Assembly: GCA_037349315.1 (NCBI GenBank)
Contig: JBAIAC010000030.1
Coordinates: 13,475,501-13,539,500 of the forward strand
Origin: Chelydra serpentina
Lineage: Eukaryota > Chordata > Testudines > Chelydridae
DNA: 64,000 nucleotides
Reading direction: 5' to 3'
Made by a program: the position numbers and the translations under genes. This document shows, piece by piece, positions 43,542 through 56,399 of the stretch. Below the pieces are notes generated by a model, which searched no databases, was not told where the DNA came from, and worked only from the letters and a program-made list of their open reading frames with translations. Every line of letters begins with the position of its first letter. The first letter of the stretch is position 1.

Positions 43542-43659
43542 TGATACAGTCTGTGCACCCATACAAAAGCAGTGCAGAAAGGGAGGTTCACATTGCTTAA
43601 GTCCTGTTCCATTCCACAGAGAGTTGCACAGATAACTGATGTTTTGGTACAGTGGCAGT

Positions 43660-44010
43660 TCTTAAAAAAAAATAAAAAATCCAAAAATATTCTGTTTGGG
43701 TCAAAACTAATCTGAATTTTTGGGTGAATCAGTAAAATTCATTTTGGGTCTTTTCCAGAGCAGGGATTTGAACCTGAGCCTCCCACACCTGAGATAAGTG
43801 CCCTAAACACTGGGATAAAGATTATGGAGAAGTAGGACATGGGGGAAGGGGTCAGGGAAGAGGGAGAAGGCAGTCACAGCACCACTTCCTCCTCTGGCCA
43901 TTTTATGACTGGCCAAAATTATTCATGTCCATTTCGCAGGTAATTTTCAGGCCAACCAAAAACAATTTTTTTGTCAAATAAAATATTTGTCCACAAAATT
44001 TTGCCCAGCT
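43660..44010. repeat. AT-rich repeat (aaaatttt / cccagctc family) holding a tRNA-like segment
   Basis: The left part (ccaaaaatattctgtttggg, gtaaaattcattttgggtc) and right part (caaaattttgcccagctcc) match the family at 15.89, 20.18 and 23.28 kb. Between them lies a tRNA-like stretch at 43756-43822. Confidence 0.45.
43756..43822 (-). repeat. tRNA-like segment (SINE head type)
   Basis: On the minus strand it reads gtgtttagggcacttatctc, an A-box-like block, and aggttcaaatccctgctctg, with a B-box-like ggttcaaatcc. It has no full cloverleaf that I can support, so it is treated as a tRNA-derived repeat, not a tRNA gene. Confidence 0.45.
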
Positions 44011-44572
44011 CCAATTCCACACATGAAAATGCAGCCAGGGTTGCTGTATGCTCATTGCTTCTTGGAGTATATAGATACTCACAGGACAGAAGGCTAACAC
44101 TGAAGTTATGACTGAATGGTGACAGGGATGCCCCCAATGAACTCATATTGCCAATCAACACATGTAGTGGAGCCCACGTAATGCAAGCAATACCAAGCAA
44201 GCAGAGGACTGTGTATATAAAATATCAGCCTCTGAATGCACCAAATGTCTGATCTGAATGTGATCTGTATTTCTTTTACTGTATTGCTGATACATACACT
44301 ATACCATGCACATCAATGAGAAATCCACTCCAGAACCTGAGAGTTATGTACAAATACACACACCCAGAGAAAAGTGTACAGCATCATTTGAACATATTAA
44401 CATGTCCAGATCAGGTAAGCACAATTTTTGGTACCCTCCTGATTAACATCTAATATTTCAATTGTTCTTCTATTACTACTTAAGATTTAATTTTAATATA
44501 TTTGTACTGTTTATATGCCTGCCTCCGCTTATATATTGGTTAAAAACTAGAACGATATAAAATTAACATGGC
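44011..44572. other. No recognised gene
   Basis: Unassigned AT-rich sequence. Confidence 0.3.
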
Positions 44573-45632
44573 ACACATTAAATGGATTAAAATCTGGCTA
44601 ACTGATAGGTCTCCAAATGTAACTGTAAATGGAAAATTGTTATTAACTGGGTGTGTTTCCAGTGGGGTTCTGCACGGATCAGTTCGTGGCCCTAAAGTAT
44701 TTAACATTTTTATTAGTGACTTAGAAGAAAACATAAAATCATCACTGATGTAGTTCAGATGATACAAAATGGGGAAGTGGTAAAGAATGAAAAGGACAGG
44801 TCACTTATTCAGAGAGATCTGGATCGCTTGGTAAACTGGGCACAAGCAAATATGTGTAATATGGTTAAATGTAGGTGTATACCTCTAGGAACAAAGAATG
44901 TAGGCCATACTTACAGGATGGGGGACCCTTTCCTGGAAAGCAGTGACTGTAAAAAAGATTTGGGGGTCACTGTGGATAATCAGCTGAACATGAACTCTCA
45001 ATGTGATGCTGTGGCCAAAAGACCTACTGCGATCCTGGGATACAAAAAACACAGGAATCTGGAGTAGAGAGGTTATTTTACCTCTGTATTTGGCACTGGT
45101 GCAACCACTTCTGGAATACAGTGTCCAGTTCTGTTGCCCACAATTCAAGAAAGATGTTGATAAATGGAGACAGTTCAGAGAAGAGCTGTGAGAATGATTA
45201 AAAGTTTAGGAAACATGCCTTATAGTGATAGACTCAAGGAGCTCAGTCTAATTAGCTTATCAAATGGAAGGTTAAGGGTAACTTGATCACAGTCTATAAG
45301 TACCTAAATGGGGAACAAATATTTAATAATGGGCTCTTCAGTCTAGCAGAGAAAGGCATAACACCATCCAATGGCTTGAAGTTGAAGCTAGACAAATTCA
45401 GACTAGAAATAAGGTGTACATATTTAACAGTGAAAATAATTAACCATAGGAACACTTTACCAAGGGTCATGATGGATTCTCCATCACTGACAATTTTTAA
45501 ACCAAGATTGGATGTTTTTCTAAAAGATATGCTCTAGGAATTATTTTGAGGAAGTTCTATGGCCTGTGGTCAGACAGGAGGTCAGACTGGAATGATGATC
45601 ATAATGGTCTCTTCTGGCCTTAGAATCTATAT
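44573..45632 (+). mobile_element. CR1 LINE, 5'-truncated, with the end of ORF2
   Basis: The first part reads KIWLTDRSPNVTVNG and GSVRGPKVFNIFISDLEE, the finger-to-palm region of a CR1 reverse transcriptase in which QGSVLGP-type residues are altered. After a stop, further frames give CR1 C-terminal pieces such as [40 protein letters not shown] and [19 protein letters not shown]. The 3' region ends near ctcttctggccttagaatct. Several stops and frameshifts make it a pseudogene. It is an older CR1 than the short tails elsewhere. Confidence 0.88.
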
Positions 45633-48494
45633 TACTTTCAGTTACTTCATACTACCTATCCTGCGAAACTGATAACCAGTGTACCATACAAGATAAAATC
45701 ATTCAAAACCACTTTCCGTATCATAGCAAGTAAATGCAATGTGCCAGTTTCTAGTAAAACCTGTCCCCCATTATAACCAAGATAAAAATTTCCCAGTGTA
45801 ATCAGCATGCTGGTTTCCCAATATAGCAGAGATCACAATATGACTAACAATGCCAATTTAACAGTCTAATTAGTAAAAACCTAGTATAACAGCTTAAACA
45901 CAAGACAAGTTTCCCCTTCAGAACCAATTAAATTACCTCTGTGATCAGCATAATTGGAATCTGTCACACCACAGCTGATTGCTATGGTTATAGACAACCT
46001 GCTGTTCGTTGAGTCACCAGTCTACAAAAATGTAGGTACCTTTAAGATTCTTTGGCAAATGTTACCTCCTCTTTTTATGGAGTATCCTGATGCCCTAAAA
46101 CTACATCCAATGGTTGCCCCTCATATTGCAAATTCATATGATTATGAAGGGAACAGAGGGGATAATTTAAAGGCTCCTATCTAGGGGCAGCTTTTCTCCC
46201 TGTGCATTAAAAGGACACTGAACAAAGATCATTTTAGGCATTGACCTTTCTGAGTGCTAGGGGTGTGCCAATTCTCCTGGGCATGAAATGGCTTCTTATA
46301 TTCATGGTTACTGTAGCACAGATTATTCTCCAAAGGAGCATCGCTAATCTTTTTCTATGATACCAGAGTCTCTTCAGTCATAATTTCAGGAAGAGGCATA
46401 GCTGGTAGGATCCCAACAGCTGGTATTTGTCCAGGCACCTGAAAATTATAGGCAACATGGGCATTAGAAAATGAAAAGTAAGGACACCTCCTGCTTTATA
46501 AAGATCATTTGTTTTACTCAATGTCTCATAACTAAATTATTATGATCGCTCTTTCTCCTAGCATATTTCTACCAGTGACAGATTTGCAAAATAATATTCT
46601 AGACAGAAAGATAATATGCCTTTTTTCCCCCTCCAGTACCAAGATATTACCACCGGAAGGCACAAAAATATTATTCATTTTGATCTTGTCTTGCACAGGA
46701 GCATCTGCATCCAAACAAACGGGCCTTTTAAAACATTTGAAATATTTCAAGGAGTATTGCATTATTTTCATACAGTTAGTCATTTGTATTAATCATCCTA
46801 GAAGCTTGGCTTTGGAAGAGAAAGCTTTTCCTATTTGTTCACTTAGTACTTGGCTCTTGGGTGTTGGACAATATTCTAAATATTTCAACCATTATTCAAA
46901 TCTTTAATCAATTCTGCTAAACAGTCTTTATGGCCATATTCCAACATAAAATAAAGGCTTCATGCTGTAATTAAAGAATTACTGCTAGTCAAGGATTTAA
47001 TCTTAAATATACCACAGAGTATTTCTTGATCTATCAAGCACAGACTCTGAGGGGCTGTTATTTTTATCATATTTGTATTTTAAAGGTAAGCATTAACTGC
47101 AGATTACAGGATTGATTCTCACCAGGTTTCCATTGCATAAAGGCCGAGTTTTTTCAGAATCAGTAGAACCAGGTTGTTCTTAGCTAAAAGTACTGCAGGG
47201 TTAATCGTCATTAACATATTTTTATGACTTGTCTCTCCGATTAGCCTTTTCACTGCAGCTACTTTCTCTGTTGCTAGGACAGATTCACTGGCAACTGAGG
47301 GAAAGGTCTCTAACAGCTGGAAAGACAAAAGGCAATCACGGAGGATGGGCATGACTATGCTGAGCTTGGCAACATGATATACAGCCTGGAACAGCCACCC
47401 ACTGAACCTGCTGCCCCAAGAGATGTAGCATAGCCTTGGGCATCTGAGAAGGAAAAGAATTAAGGGTGCAGCTGGTGAGACAGTACTAAAGACATGACTA
47501 ATGATGACTGTGACACTGGTGTGGGCAAAACCAAGTATGGTATTAAGAGAAAAAAAAATCTGAATATCTGTAATAAAGAGAGAGTGGCTACGTTTTAACA
47601 ATGAATTGGAGTGGAACAAAGCAGCAATCACAGCATGTTAAAATTAAAGATAGGGGACAAGAAGGCATTTTACTTCAGGCAAGAAATCTTCAAGGACAAG
47701 GAGTGGTGTGATTTGCAGCCATTGTTTATCTTGTTAGATGAACAGGATAAGAGAGAGGATGTGAAATAGGAAGCTAAGAATGATGAAAGCAGTGATCTGA
47801 AAACACTTTCTTGGCAAGAGTTATGGACAAACTAGATATTGTTTCTGTAGCAGTTTCTAGATATTTGTGAGATTTGGAAACAAAATATATTTGAAAGGGA
47901 GGGGACGGGGAGGAATCACTATTCATAGGGCCAGAGAAATCAAATAAAAGCTGCAGGCCTGTGTGGGAAATGGTTGACAGGCAGCAAATGAAGAATCTAA
48001 GAAGTGATGGGATAAAAAGGCTGAGAAGCACAGGAAAATAGAAAAGAATTGCACAATATGAGGGTCTCCTTAAAAGTTTGATTTTGTTGAAGAAAGCAGG
48101 AGGGAGAAAAGAATGAGTGGATGGATTGCTCCTAGGAAGCCACTGTCAACTACTTCAGAACAGTAGATAATGATGAGTGGAAAGAAATACCCCTGAGATA
48201 GTTTGGGAGAAAACAAGATGAAACCACAAAAACTAGGTGCAGTTCAGAATGTAACTGAATCCCCGTGAACAAGGAACAAGAAGGAATTAGTTCTGAATCT
48301 TTACCCAATCAGAGCTTTTAGAGTACTTGTGGATACCCCAACTGGAGACAATCTGGCTCACAAGAGAGATACTTGCAGGCTGTGACTACACTGACAATTT
48401 CCAGGTAATCTCCCACTGCCAGTGCAGCTCACCCAGTGCTAGCACAGTGGGAGTGCTAGCCTCAGCATTGTACAGAAACTGAAGTCGTTTAGAG
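45633..48494. other. No recognised gene or repeat
   Basis: Nearly 3 kb of mostly unique-looking AT-rich sequence. The longest frame (170 codons, 47119-47631 on the minus strand) lacks any known motif and is in low-GC sequence, where such a length can arise by chance. Confidence 0.35.
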
Positions 48495-49345
48495 CATAGG
48501 CATAATTTGACTTCTATATTTGGCAGGGGCAAGGCCTGCTGTGGCTTGGGCCAACCCTGCGTGGCGGGGCTCAGGGAGGGCGCGCCACCTCCACCCCCCA
48601 ACTCACCTCAGTGGGCCACCCAGCCTGTCTGGGTTGGAGGCATGGCTGGCGGGTATAACAGACCAGGGGAGGCAAAGCCTCCCCTAACCCAGGCCGTGGC
48701 CCCACTCACACTCTGCCCTGAGGCCCCGCCCTCGCTCCCACTCTCCCCCGAAGCTGGTGGGGACTCAGCTCGCGCCGGTGGCCTGGAACTCAGGGCTCAG
48801 CCAGCTGGTGGCTCAGGCTACCCGGCAGCCAGGAGGTCAGGCCAGGCCAGAGGCCAGGACTTGGCGCAGCTGACGGCCCGGGACTCAGGGTGGCCAGCAC
48901 GGCTGGGGTGGGCCAGCCAGGGGCCCGGGGCAGGTGGAGTGGCCAGGCCACTGCTTGGGGTGGTTCAGCTGTGGTTCCTCCGGCTGCGGTTCAGGGGGAG
49001 TCTCGGGGCTCCAGCGGGTGAGGGGGCATAAGGGCCATGGTAGGGGTGGGGCCTCAGGTGGAAGGAGCGAGTCCAGGGGCTAGCCTCCCCAGAGGGGGGT
49101 TCACGTGCCACCCATGGTTAGGGGCTTTTTGAGCTGAGCCACCACTTTCAGTTACAATTTGTAGTTGCGCTCCCCCTCCCGATAGATTGGGTGGCCTGAT
49201 GAGGTGAGTCAAGGTGTGGAGATGGCGCTTCCTTCCTGGGCCCTGCCTGGCATTACTGGCCTGAGCACTGCTGTGCAGGGCCGGCCCGAGCCGTGACTCA
49301 AGTTGTTCGGGGCGCAGCCGAACCTTTAAATTGTGACCCCCCCCA
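48495..49345. repeat. GC-rich repeat region, CATAGG-type start
   Basis: The left edge begins cataggcataatttgac, like the hAT MITE family at 14099 and 56826. The interior is GC-rich with short diverged repeats (gccaggccagaggccagg, actcagggctcagcc). A second hAT-like start, cagggccggcccgagcc, lies at 49277. No target duplication was found. A 174-codon frame at 48507-49031 is a composition artefact. Confidence 0.45.
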
Positions 49346-49364
49346 CATGGCTTTTAGCACATGC

Positions 49365-49420
49365 AGTAGTGGCTCATGCACTAAGCTCCAGAGGTCCCAG
49401 GTTCAATCCCGCTTGCCAAC
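49365..49420 (+). repeat. tRNA-like SINE fragment
   Basis: An A-box-like agtggctcatgcactaagc and a B-box-like aggttcaatccc, 35 bases apart, resemble a tRNA head. No acceptor stem can be formed, so it is a SINE remnant and not a tRNA gene. Confidence 0.5.
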
Positions 49421-50219
49421 AACCAGGGTCTGTCAGGGTTACACTGAGAATTGAGAAGAGTACAGCAAAGACTGAATGCTGCTATAAAATAGCTGATTTA
49501 CAGGCAATCGAGAAACTATGAAAGAGCAGAGAGGGGGTGCAATAACGTAATTCAGTCTAAATGATCCCTTCTGCTTCACGTGAGAGATCCTTGGAGGTCT
49601 ACTCTGCTCTTGTTCTCACATATGACGAGATCAGAATAGAGCTCAACCTAGGGGGTGAATGAGAATTGAGGGCCTATCTATTTATTTATTTCAAAATACA
49701 TAACTAAAAGGATGACTATCCAAGGCTCTAGGTGCCCTAACACACTATTAAATCTCAAACAGCAATAAAATAATCAGTTCAACAGGAACTCAGCCACCTC
49801 AAAAACCCCTTTCCACCCCTCACCATTGTGGGACGCATACCCTCAGCTCCATCCCTAAGCCCTCTCAAAGTAATGTATTTAGTAGCATGCCTGGAAGGTC
49901 ACCAAATTAAGACTATTTTTCAGGCCAAACTGGGGAGCAAATTCCAGAGTCCTGGAGACCATACAGAGGACACCCTTCCAGCTGCCCCTTTGGGATTTTA
50001 CGTTCTTATAAGGGAAAGCAATAGATTCAGTAGTCAGGTGAGATGGCAGAAGAGGAAAGAAATAAAACAGTGTAAACTAAACAACAAGAAAATTTCAAAA
50101 TATTTGGCATAGACATACTTGCAAGAATGTGAGCCAGCATCACAGGAGATGAGGGGCATGCTCTATGTTAATAACCAAAGACTAAAACATGTAAAAAAAA
50201 AATTTTTTAAAAAGGTTAA
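49421..50219. other. No recognised gene
   Basis: Unassigned. A 94-codon frame at 49828-50112 has no family features. Confidence 0.3.
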
Positions 50220-50600
50220 CTACTCACCCATGTGTAACAAGCTGGCCTACCCCTCTAAAGGCCAGAGGCCTGGGGCCAACCAGCCTTGTTCAGTAATCAG
50301 ATACAGCTGAGAAGGGGCTAGATGTGCCCTCTAAAGAGCTGTAGGAAAGGGCGATCTGGAGAGGGAAGATGCAGAAAAGGACCCGCTCCTAGAGTAGTCC
50401 GTGGAAATGGGAGACTACATAGGAGGTGTGACTGGGAAGAAAGCCCCAGGTGGAAGCCTCATTTTCCTTTTCACAAGTTTGTTCGTTGTTTGGACAATAA
50501 ATGGAGCCCCCAGGCAAGGGCTAAAGGCTGATTTGGGTGTGGCTGATAATTCCCCAGGCTGGTGAGGAAGGTTGTCAACTGACACCTATGGTTATTGAAA
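50220..50600 (+). repeat. Possible LTR-like repeat
   Basis: The stretch has the composition of repeats with a terminal aataaatggagcc signal at about 50498. No second copy or defined ends were seen, so the class is open. Confidence 0.25.
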
Positions 50601-51604
50601 TAAAAGTTGTTAAAACATCCAAATCAATTACATTTCACAAATCACTGGGATGTAACATTTCGGCTAGCAATTTCCATGTCCTGCAAGCACAGTTTAGACA
50701 GCTCTGTCCACGTTAAGGGCTGATGTTCACTGTGAGTGCCTGGATTGACAATCACAGGCCATGCAAACATCACAGTGCTGATGAATACAATATAGGTCAT
50801 GGACTTGTGGGTCCTCAGTGCCTCTGGAAAAAGAAATTAGGCCTCTTAAAGTGCATATATATGGCTTTGGAAGTGCATATATATGGCTTTAGAACCCTGG
50901 AATCCACTTTTAAAATATTGGCCTATATTTTTAATGTACTATGACTACGGGGAACCAAGCATTCGTTCTCTAATATCGGTAGTAAGAAACACTACTTCAG
51001 CAGAGGCATACCACAGTTTTGCACTGACTGTAACCATATCCCTCCCCTATGTAAAATACCAGGTGGCTGCTATTCCATTGTTTTATATGTCACAGGCAGT
51101 GCAGTCAGTGGTTCATGTATTGGCCAGTTCTTTAGGTTTCTTGTCAGAATCATCCACAACTTCTTTGATTTCATTTGGCATCTCGGTTTCAGTCACTTGG
51201 TGCAACATCAGTGTCTTCATACATAAAAGGCATAGTAGTGCAGAGTCCTGTTCAGGCATTCCTGAAGGTGCAAAAATGCTCTTAAGTTATAATTCCGCTC
51301 ATTTTATATGGCTCGATGAGCGCCCACAGGAGCCCCCCACCGTGCTGAATGGGTGCTAAATATTACCAGTTTCAAATGATTTCCGGGGAATGTTATTCAA
51401 CTATTGCAGGAACGGACGAAGAAAGACAGCAGGACATTTCACTTTTGAACGATAGCCAGTTTCTATGATTTATTTATTACTTGCTAGACACAGCCCTGTA
51501 TTGCCTCAAATTAGACAGATTTCTTACTGGAGAGGGTTGTGATCTACTAGGCTGAGAACACGAGGAGGAGTCAGAAACTCCAACATTGTCATTCCAGTTG
51601 ACAA
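50601..51604. other. No recognised gene
   Basis: 1 kb without a recognised repeat. A short tandem gtgcatatatatggcttt occurs twice at about 50851-50890. The 158-codon frame at 50883-51359 lacks motifs. Confidence 0.3.
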
Positions 51605-51710
51605 CTGACTTCCTCTGTGGCTTTGGGCAAGTCATATCATCTCTCTGCCTCAGTTTCCTCTACTGAAAAGTGGAGATAAGATTCACATATTTCACAAGGG
51701 GATTTAGAAT
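51605..51710 (+). repeat. MIR-like CORE-SINE fragment
   Basis: It reads gtggctttgggcaagtcat, ctctctgcctcagtttcctc and gaaaagtggagataag, the order of the MIR core. Confidence 0.75.
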
Positions 51711-51849
51711 ATTTGGGGGCAGGCCCTGCAAGGTGTCAGGAGCCCTTGTATTAAGACAGGTAGTGTTGAACACACCAGGCCTTTAGTTAGTTTATAGGCC
51801 AAATATAGCTCCAGAGCAAGCAGAAAACTCCTAGAAACAGAGCAATTGT

Positions 51850-51950
51850 CATATAAAACCAGTAGTCCCTCTAGTTCAGTATCCTGTCCTTGACAGCTGT
51901 CAGTACAAGAGGCTTCAGAGAAAAGTATAACGCCCCAATAAATAGGCATG
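51850..51950 (-). mobile_element. Diverged CR1 3'-end fragment
   Basis: The segments agtccctctagttcagtatc, ctgtccttgacagctgtcag and gaggcttcagagaaaag match the CR1 copy at 23592-23882 on the same strand. Confidence 0.6.
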
Positions 51951-54574
51951 TTGCAAAATTGTGCATGAGGGAATTTCTCACCAATCCCCAGAAGCCGAGG
52001 ACTGGTTTATGGTTTGAAGCATGAGACCTAATATCCCTTATAAATTTTTATTTTACCTAGCGTAGCAGCAGGCGATATTCTTATTACCCATGCAAGTGTA
52101 TAATTCTTTTATGAAACCTATTAAGCTCTTTGCCACCAAAAATCAATGGAGCTCTTGCTCTTCATCAGGGCTGAATTTGTTTGTAAAGGGATATGAAGAA
52201 AAAGCATTGTGCAAGTGCTAAGTGTTGTTATTTTGGCAAGGAATCTAGCTCAGGAACATTGGCTGTCACGCTAATGCTATTGTGTTTCCCATTTAAAGCC
52301 ATCATTGTCAGCATGAAAGCAGAAGCCAGGAAAGACAGTGTAACCTGATAAAGCAATGAATTTTCAGATATATAAAAAGATACTGTCACTTTAAAGGTAC
52401 TATTTTTAATACTATGTACATTCATAATCCATTCTCCCACAAACACTGATTTTTAAAATGTCTCTGAAATGCATTATTGGCAAGTCACCATTCCAGGATC
52501 ATCTTTTGATGACCCCCATTGGCATCACCTGGTACTCATGGCCCACAGGAATGGCCATTGAGTCCTACTGGCCTGGACTGCTGCAACCTGCAAGGGTTGC
52601 TCAGAAAAAGAGCTGGTCTTGAAAAGCTAGAGGACAGGAAACATTCAGGACTGAAAAACCATCTTCCACTACACTGTATGTCTCGGTGGGAAGGGCATGC
52701 TTCCTACAAATACTGCATGTTAATACCTTCACTTAACATATTCAGGCCCATTGAGAGAAATTTGGGGCCCTGGGACATCATGTCTGCTAGAGCTGCACCT
52801 CTACCCTTCCCATTTCACCACAGTTACTGATGGGGTTTTTTGGGGGGGGGAGGCTGAGCTTGGGGCCCTGATACAATTGTCCCCCTATTCACCCCTCCCT
52901 CATCAGCCCTGCATATATTATACCTTGTGTCCTGTTCTTACAGAGTGAAGGAAAGACAGGAGAAGGCAAGTGACTTCTAGGGTGGAGTGTAAAGCAAGAT
53001 GGCATATTTATACTGGCACTTGTGGGCTGGAGTTAATGAAAAGATTCCCAGTGACATTAAAGGCTTTGGATCAGGCCCACCAAGGGCAAATACCAGGTTG
53101 TGGCAACAAATTCTCAGTCTCCCATAGGAACTAGCATATGAAAACAGGCTGTAAATCTGAAGAGAAAGTAAACTTGAAAGTAAATTTCACCTAACTCATT
53201 AAGTACACGTATGATTTCAAAAATATTTTAAAGTTGACAGTGTCCCTTTACAATAAATACTGTCTAAAAGTGTTCAACAACAAAATAAAATGCAATTCTC
53301 CAGTCAACACACGGAGCCAAATACTTGCCATACATGGGAAGAGCAACAGTTTGAGCTGGTTGTTCTGGATTGGGTGTAATATATTCAAGCACAAGAACGT
53401 CCGCAGCTTATATCTACAGATCTGTGCACAACCACAGAATACAGGTAGGCGCACCAGAGATCCTCTTGTCACCGTCTGTGGGAGGTGGATGTTTAACACC
53501 ACAGCTGAAGCTCTCATGAGAGAGCTAGTGAGAGAGCTGGATTCATGGTACTGCATGAAAAAACAGTTTCCATGCAGTCTGTCTATGCGCTTTCAAACAT
53601 CTTTCATTTGATCATCTTAAACACAACCACGGCACGGTCCGTTAATAGCAGAACATCAAGGACATTCAATGTAACCCATCTGGAGTCTGTGGAGCTTATG
53701 GGTCCAATTTTTAAAACCCAGCTTCCCTTTTTGCATCCACATCTGCAGCAACACTCCCCTTCCTGCAGAGGGCAATCTACAGATTTGAGATGGCGGGAGG
53801 AGTCTTTAGGCAAGAGAAGTGTGGCTCCATCATCCCCCCAACACACACACAGGCCACCCAGAGCCATGTTTTGCTACCTTTTCCTTGGAGCCCCTACTCA
53901 CTAGTGAGCGCAGGGCCCCATGCTTTGAGGCAATTGTTTCTTAAGATGATAAAAAGTGGGGGTGTTAGAGTGAATTACAAGCAAAGACTACCTGCTATGG
54001 ATAATTTAATTTCCAAACACTATGTGAGTCACTTAGAAAGGAAGTTACAATATGCTTATGTCTTCTAGCTCCAATATTGTCATTAAATTACGTTAGCTAT
54101 AGTCTGAAAAGAACCTTATTGTAGCAATAGCTAAATCTGAAGATGAATCACATTGCCATTATACACTGCAGGTGGTTTATCACAGAAGCAACCCAATTGG
54201 CTTTTAGAACAGGTGGCATTTATTTGGAATGAGGCATACTTTCTAATGTTTGTTCAAGCGCAAGATACAATCCCAGCCATCTTAATTCTCTGATTGTTTT
54301 CTCTCCGAAGAATATGCTGAAAAAGCAATTTAAAAAAAAAAATGAAGACAGTGGGACTCGAGTGTTAAAATATCGTTGATTTAATAATAAGAATCTGAGG
54401 ATTATTTTCTTGATAGAAAGAAATGAAAAATCAGAAGGCCCAATATCGCAGCCCTTACTCAGACAAAACTTGCACTGACTGCAGTGGGATTTTTGCTCAA
54501 GTAAACGCTGAAGGATGGGCCCTAAATAAGCAGAGCCTATTGCCATTTTGTGGTCGCAACTGCTTTGCACATTA
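51951..54574. other. No recognised gene
   Basis: 2.6 kb, mostly unique-looking. Frames of 60-132 codons overlap on both strands without motifs. Confidence 0.3.
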
Positions 54575-54723
54575 TGGGCCAGGTTTTCAAAAGGGCTCAA
54601 CTCCCATTTTGGCACCAAAATAAATAGGCAGGTTTTCAGAAAAGCTCAATACCCAGTGTATTGAGTTCTTAATATCTGACCACAAATGTCCTGCTAGGAG
54701 CTGTTGGGTGAAAATCTGGCCCA
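54575..54723. repeat. Short inverted-repeat element
   Basis: The ends tgggccaggttttcaaaag and complement tgggccagatttttcacc-like sequence enclose 149 bp. It resembles a small MITE; superfamily unknown. Confidence 0.6.
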
Positions 54724-55149
54724 ACAGACCAGCGTGCTTTACTCACATGCATTTACCGAGACCTCACAAAATGCCTGCAAGATAGGGAAACATTAATATC
54801 CCCATTTACTAAGAGCCAGACTCTGCAACCTTTCCGCTGAGTAGTATTTACTCACATGAGAAGTACCATTGAACTTGGGACTACACAAGTAAGACCATTG
54901 CAGCACGAACCTGCCCCTCACTGTGGCCCAAAAATTTTTTCCTCCTTGCTTGACAAAAGAAACCATGGAGAGAAGACAGCCCTCAGTGTTCTGATCTTCC
55001 AGTCATGCTTTAATTCATGTCATGGTGATCGGGGCTGTTTTCTCACTTTTTAATCATCTCAGCTGTTCAGCTTAAAAAAAAAAAGCAAGAGCAAGTCATG
55101 TTCAAAAACAATTCCTTAAAAAGGAAAAAAAAATAGCAATCCTAAGAAA
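54724..55149. other. No recognised gene
   Basis: Unassigned; a palindromic fragment gtattta ctcacatgag lies near 54845-54862. Confidence 0.3.
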
Positions 55150-56130
55150 AGCAATGAGAGGAATGCGAGTAATATTAGCATTTTCTGTCGCATGTATACT
55201 TATTTCATACTGTAATGATTGAGTGGCTTGCTAGTCCCTATCCATTACAAAAGGGATTCTTTGCATTTTTGTGTGGCTTTTGTTATAAAACCAACTACAC
55301 AGTTTTACTATTTTGTCTTAGCTACTTCATTGTTTAGATACTTGAATTTTTCCCCCTTCCCCCACGAAGTGAATTTTCCAGGCTAAAGTTCAAAGTAAAT
55401 TCCATTGCAATTATATAAACACATGCATTCTGTAGATTGACATCATACAATGCTATTCTTTGTTATTATATTTTTAATTTGCAACAACCTCTGTATGCCT
55501 GGTTTCCATCCAGAAAATAGTAACCTATTACACCCTGCTGAATAAGAATGTACTTTATTCCTGTGGAAATCTGGATTTCAATAAGTAACAGGCTCATGGT
55601 TTGAGTCATAAAAATAGACTACAAGGAAAAAAGAATAAAAGACCTTATGAATCTCCCTGTTTATTAATGCATGTGAGTAGTGGAGTGGAGACAAAGCAGG
55701 TTTATATGTTTCAGTCCATCATGATTGTGAAATTGAACTGTAAATGGTATCTAGTGCAGTCAAGTGAAACAGACACCATGCAGTGAGTTAATGGAAATAC
55801 AGAGAGCTTTTCTTTTTAACAAAGTACTCGAGCAATTATCCCAGCACACCCACAGTGAAATGAAATAAAGTTAGTCTGTGCATTACAAAGGCTGTTAACT
55901 ACAAAATAAATTTACTGACAGCCATTTGGAGCCATTAGTTCATTGTTCCTTTTTCGGCACCTATTAGCTAAAAAATGACAAGTAGTATATGTCAGAATAA
56001 ACAACCATCACTTTGTGGGGTAGTTACATTTATTATGGGCATATACCAGCCAGTAGTGTTTTGCCCCAAGTTGTTCATGTTGTGGTTAAGGTAATATAAC
56101 GAATTAAAGAAAGCAACCAGTACAGATTAG
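55150..56130. other. Candidate conserved non-coding segment
   Basis: About 1 kb without any recognised repeat or coding signal, AT-rich and with several TAAT-core motifs. The proposal that it is conserved regulatory sequence is inference only. Confidence 0.25.
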
Positions 56131-56399
56131 TTTTCACGCACACCTCTCCAATACTGAGTGGAGTTTTCCAGAAAAGGTCAGCTTTGATCTATCTGCACCT
56201 CAGGTTAGGCTGAAAATCCCACAGTTAGGACCTAAGTATTTACTTCAGCCTTTTTACATTAAAGGCAAAAAGATGCCTGAATCTACTTTTGTGCCCAACT
56301 TGTCCTCCACTACTGCAGATGTCCCTAGCATAATGAGAGGAACTGGAGAAAGAGGGTCAAGTTTCAGGCAGTATCTACTTTGGTGTGGCCCTGGGGACT
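56131..56399. other. No recognised gene
   Basis: Unassigned sequence. Confidence 0.3.

Noticed and set aside
42996..43562. 188-codon minus-strand frame
   Set aside because: Its first half is translated from the snapback retroelement copy at 43351-43541 and the rest has no recognised family feature.
47119..47631. 170-codon minus-strand frame as a possible host gene
   Set aside because: No motif, no start context or splice support, and no neighbouring exon; such a length can occur by chance in AT-rich unique DNA.
48507..49031. 174-codon GC-rich frame
   Set aside because: Proline/glycine/alanine-rich, without any domain, in a repeat-like GC-rich block.
49365..49420. Functional tRNA gene
   Set aside because: A- and B-box-like motifs are present but no cloverleaf or acceptor stem can be formed, and no Pol III T-run is placed correctly.
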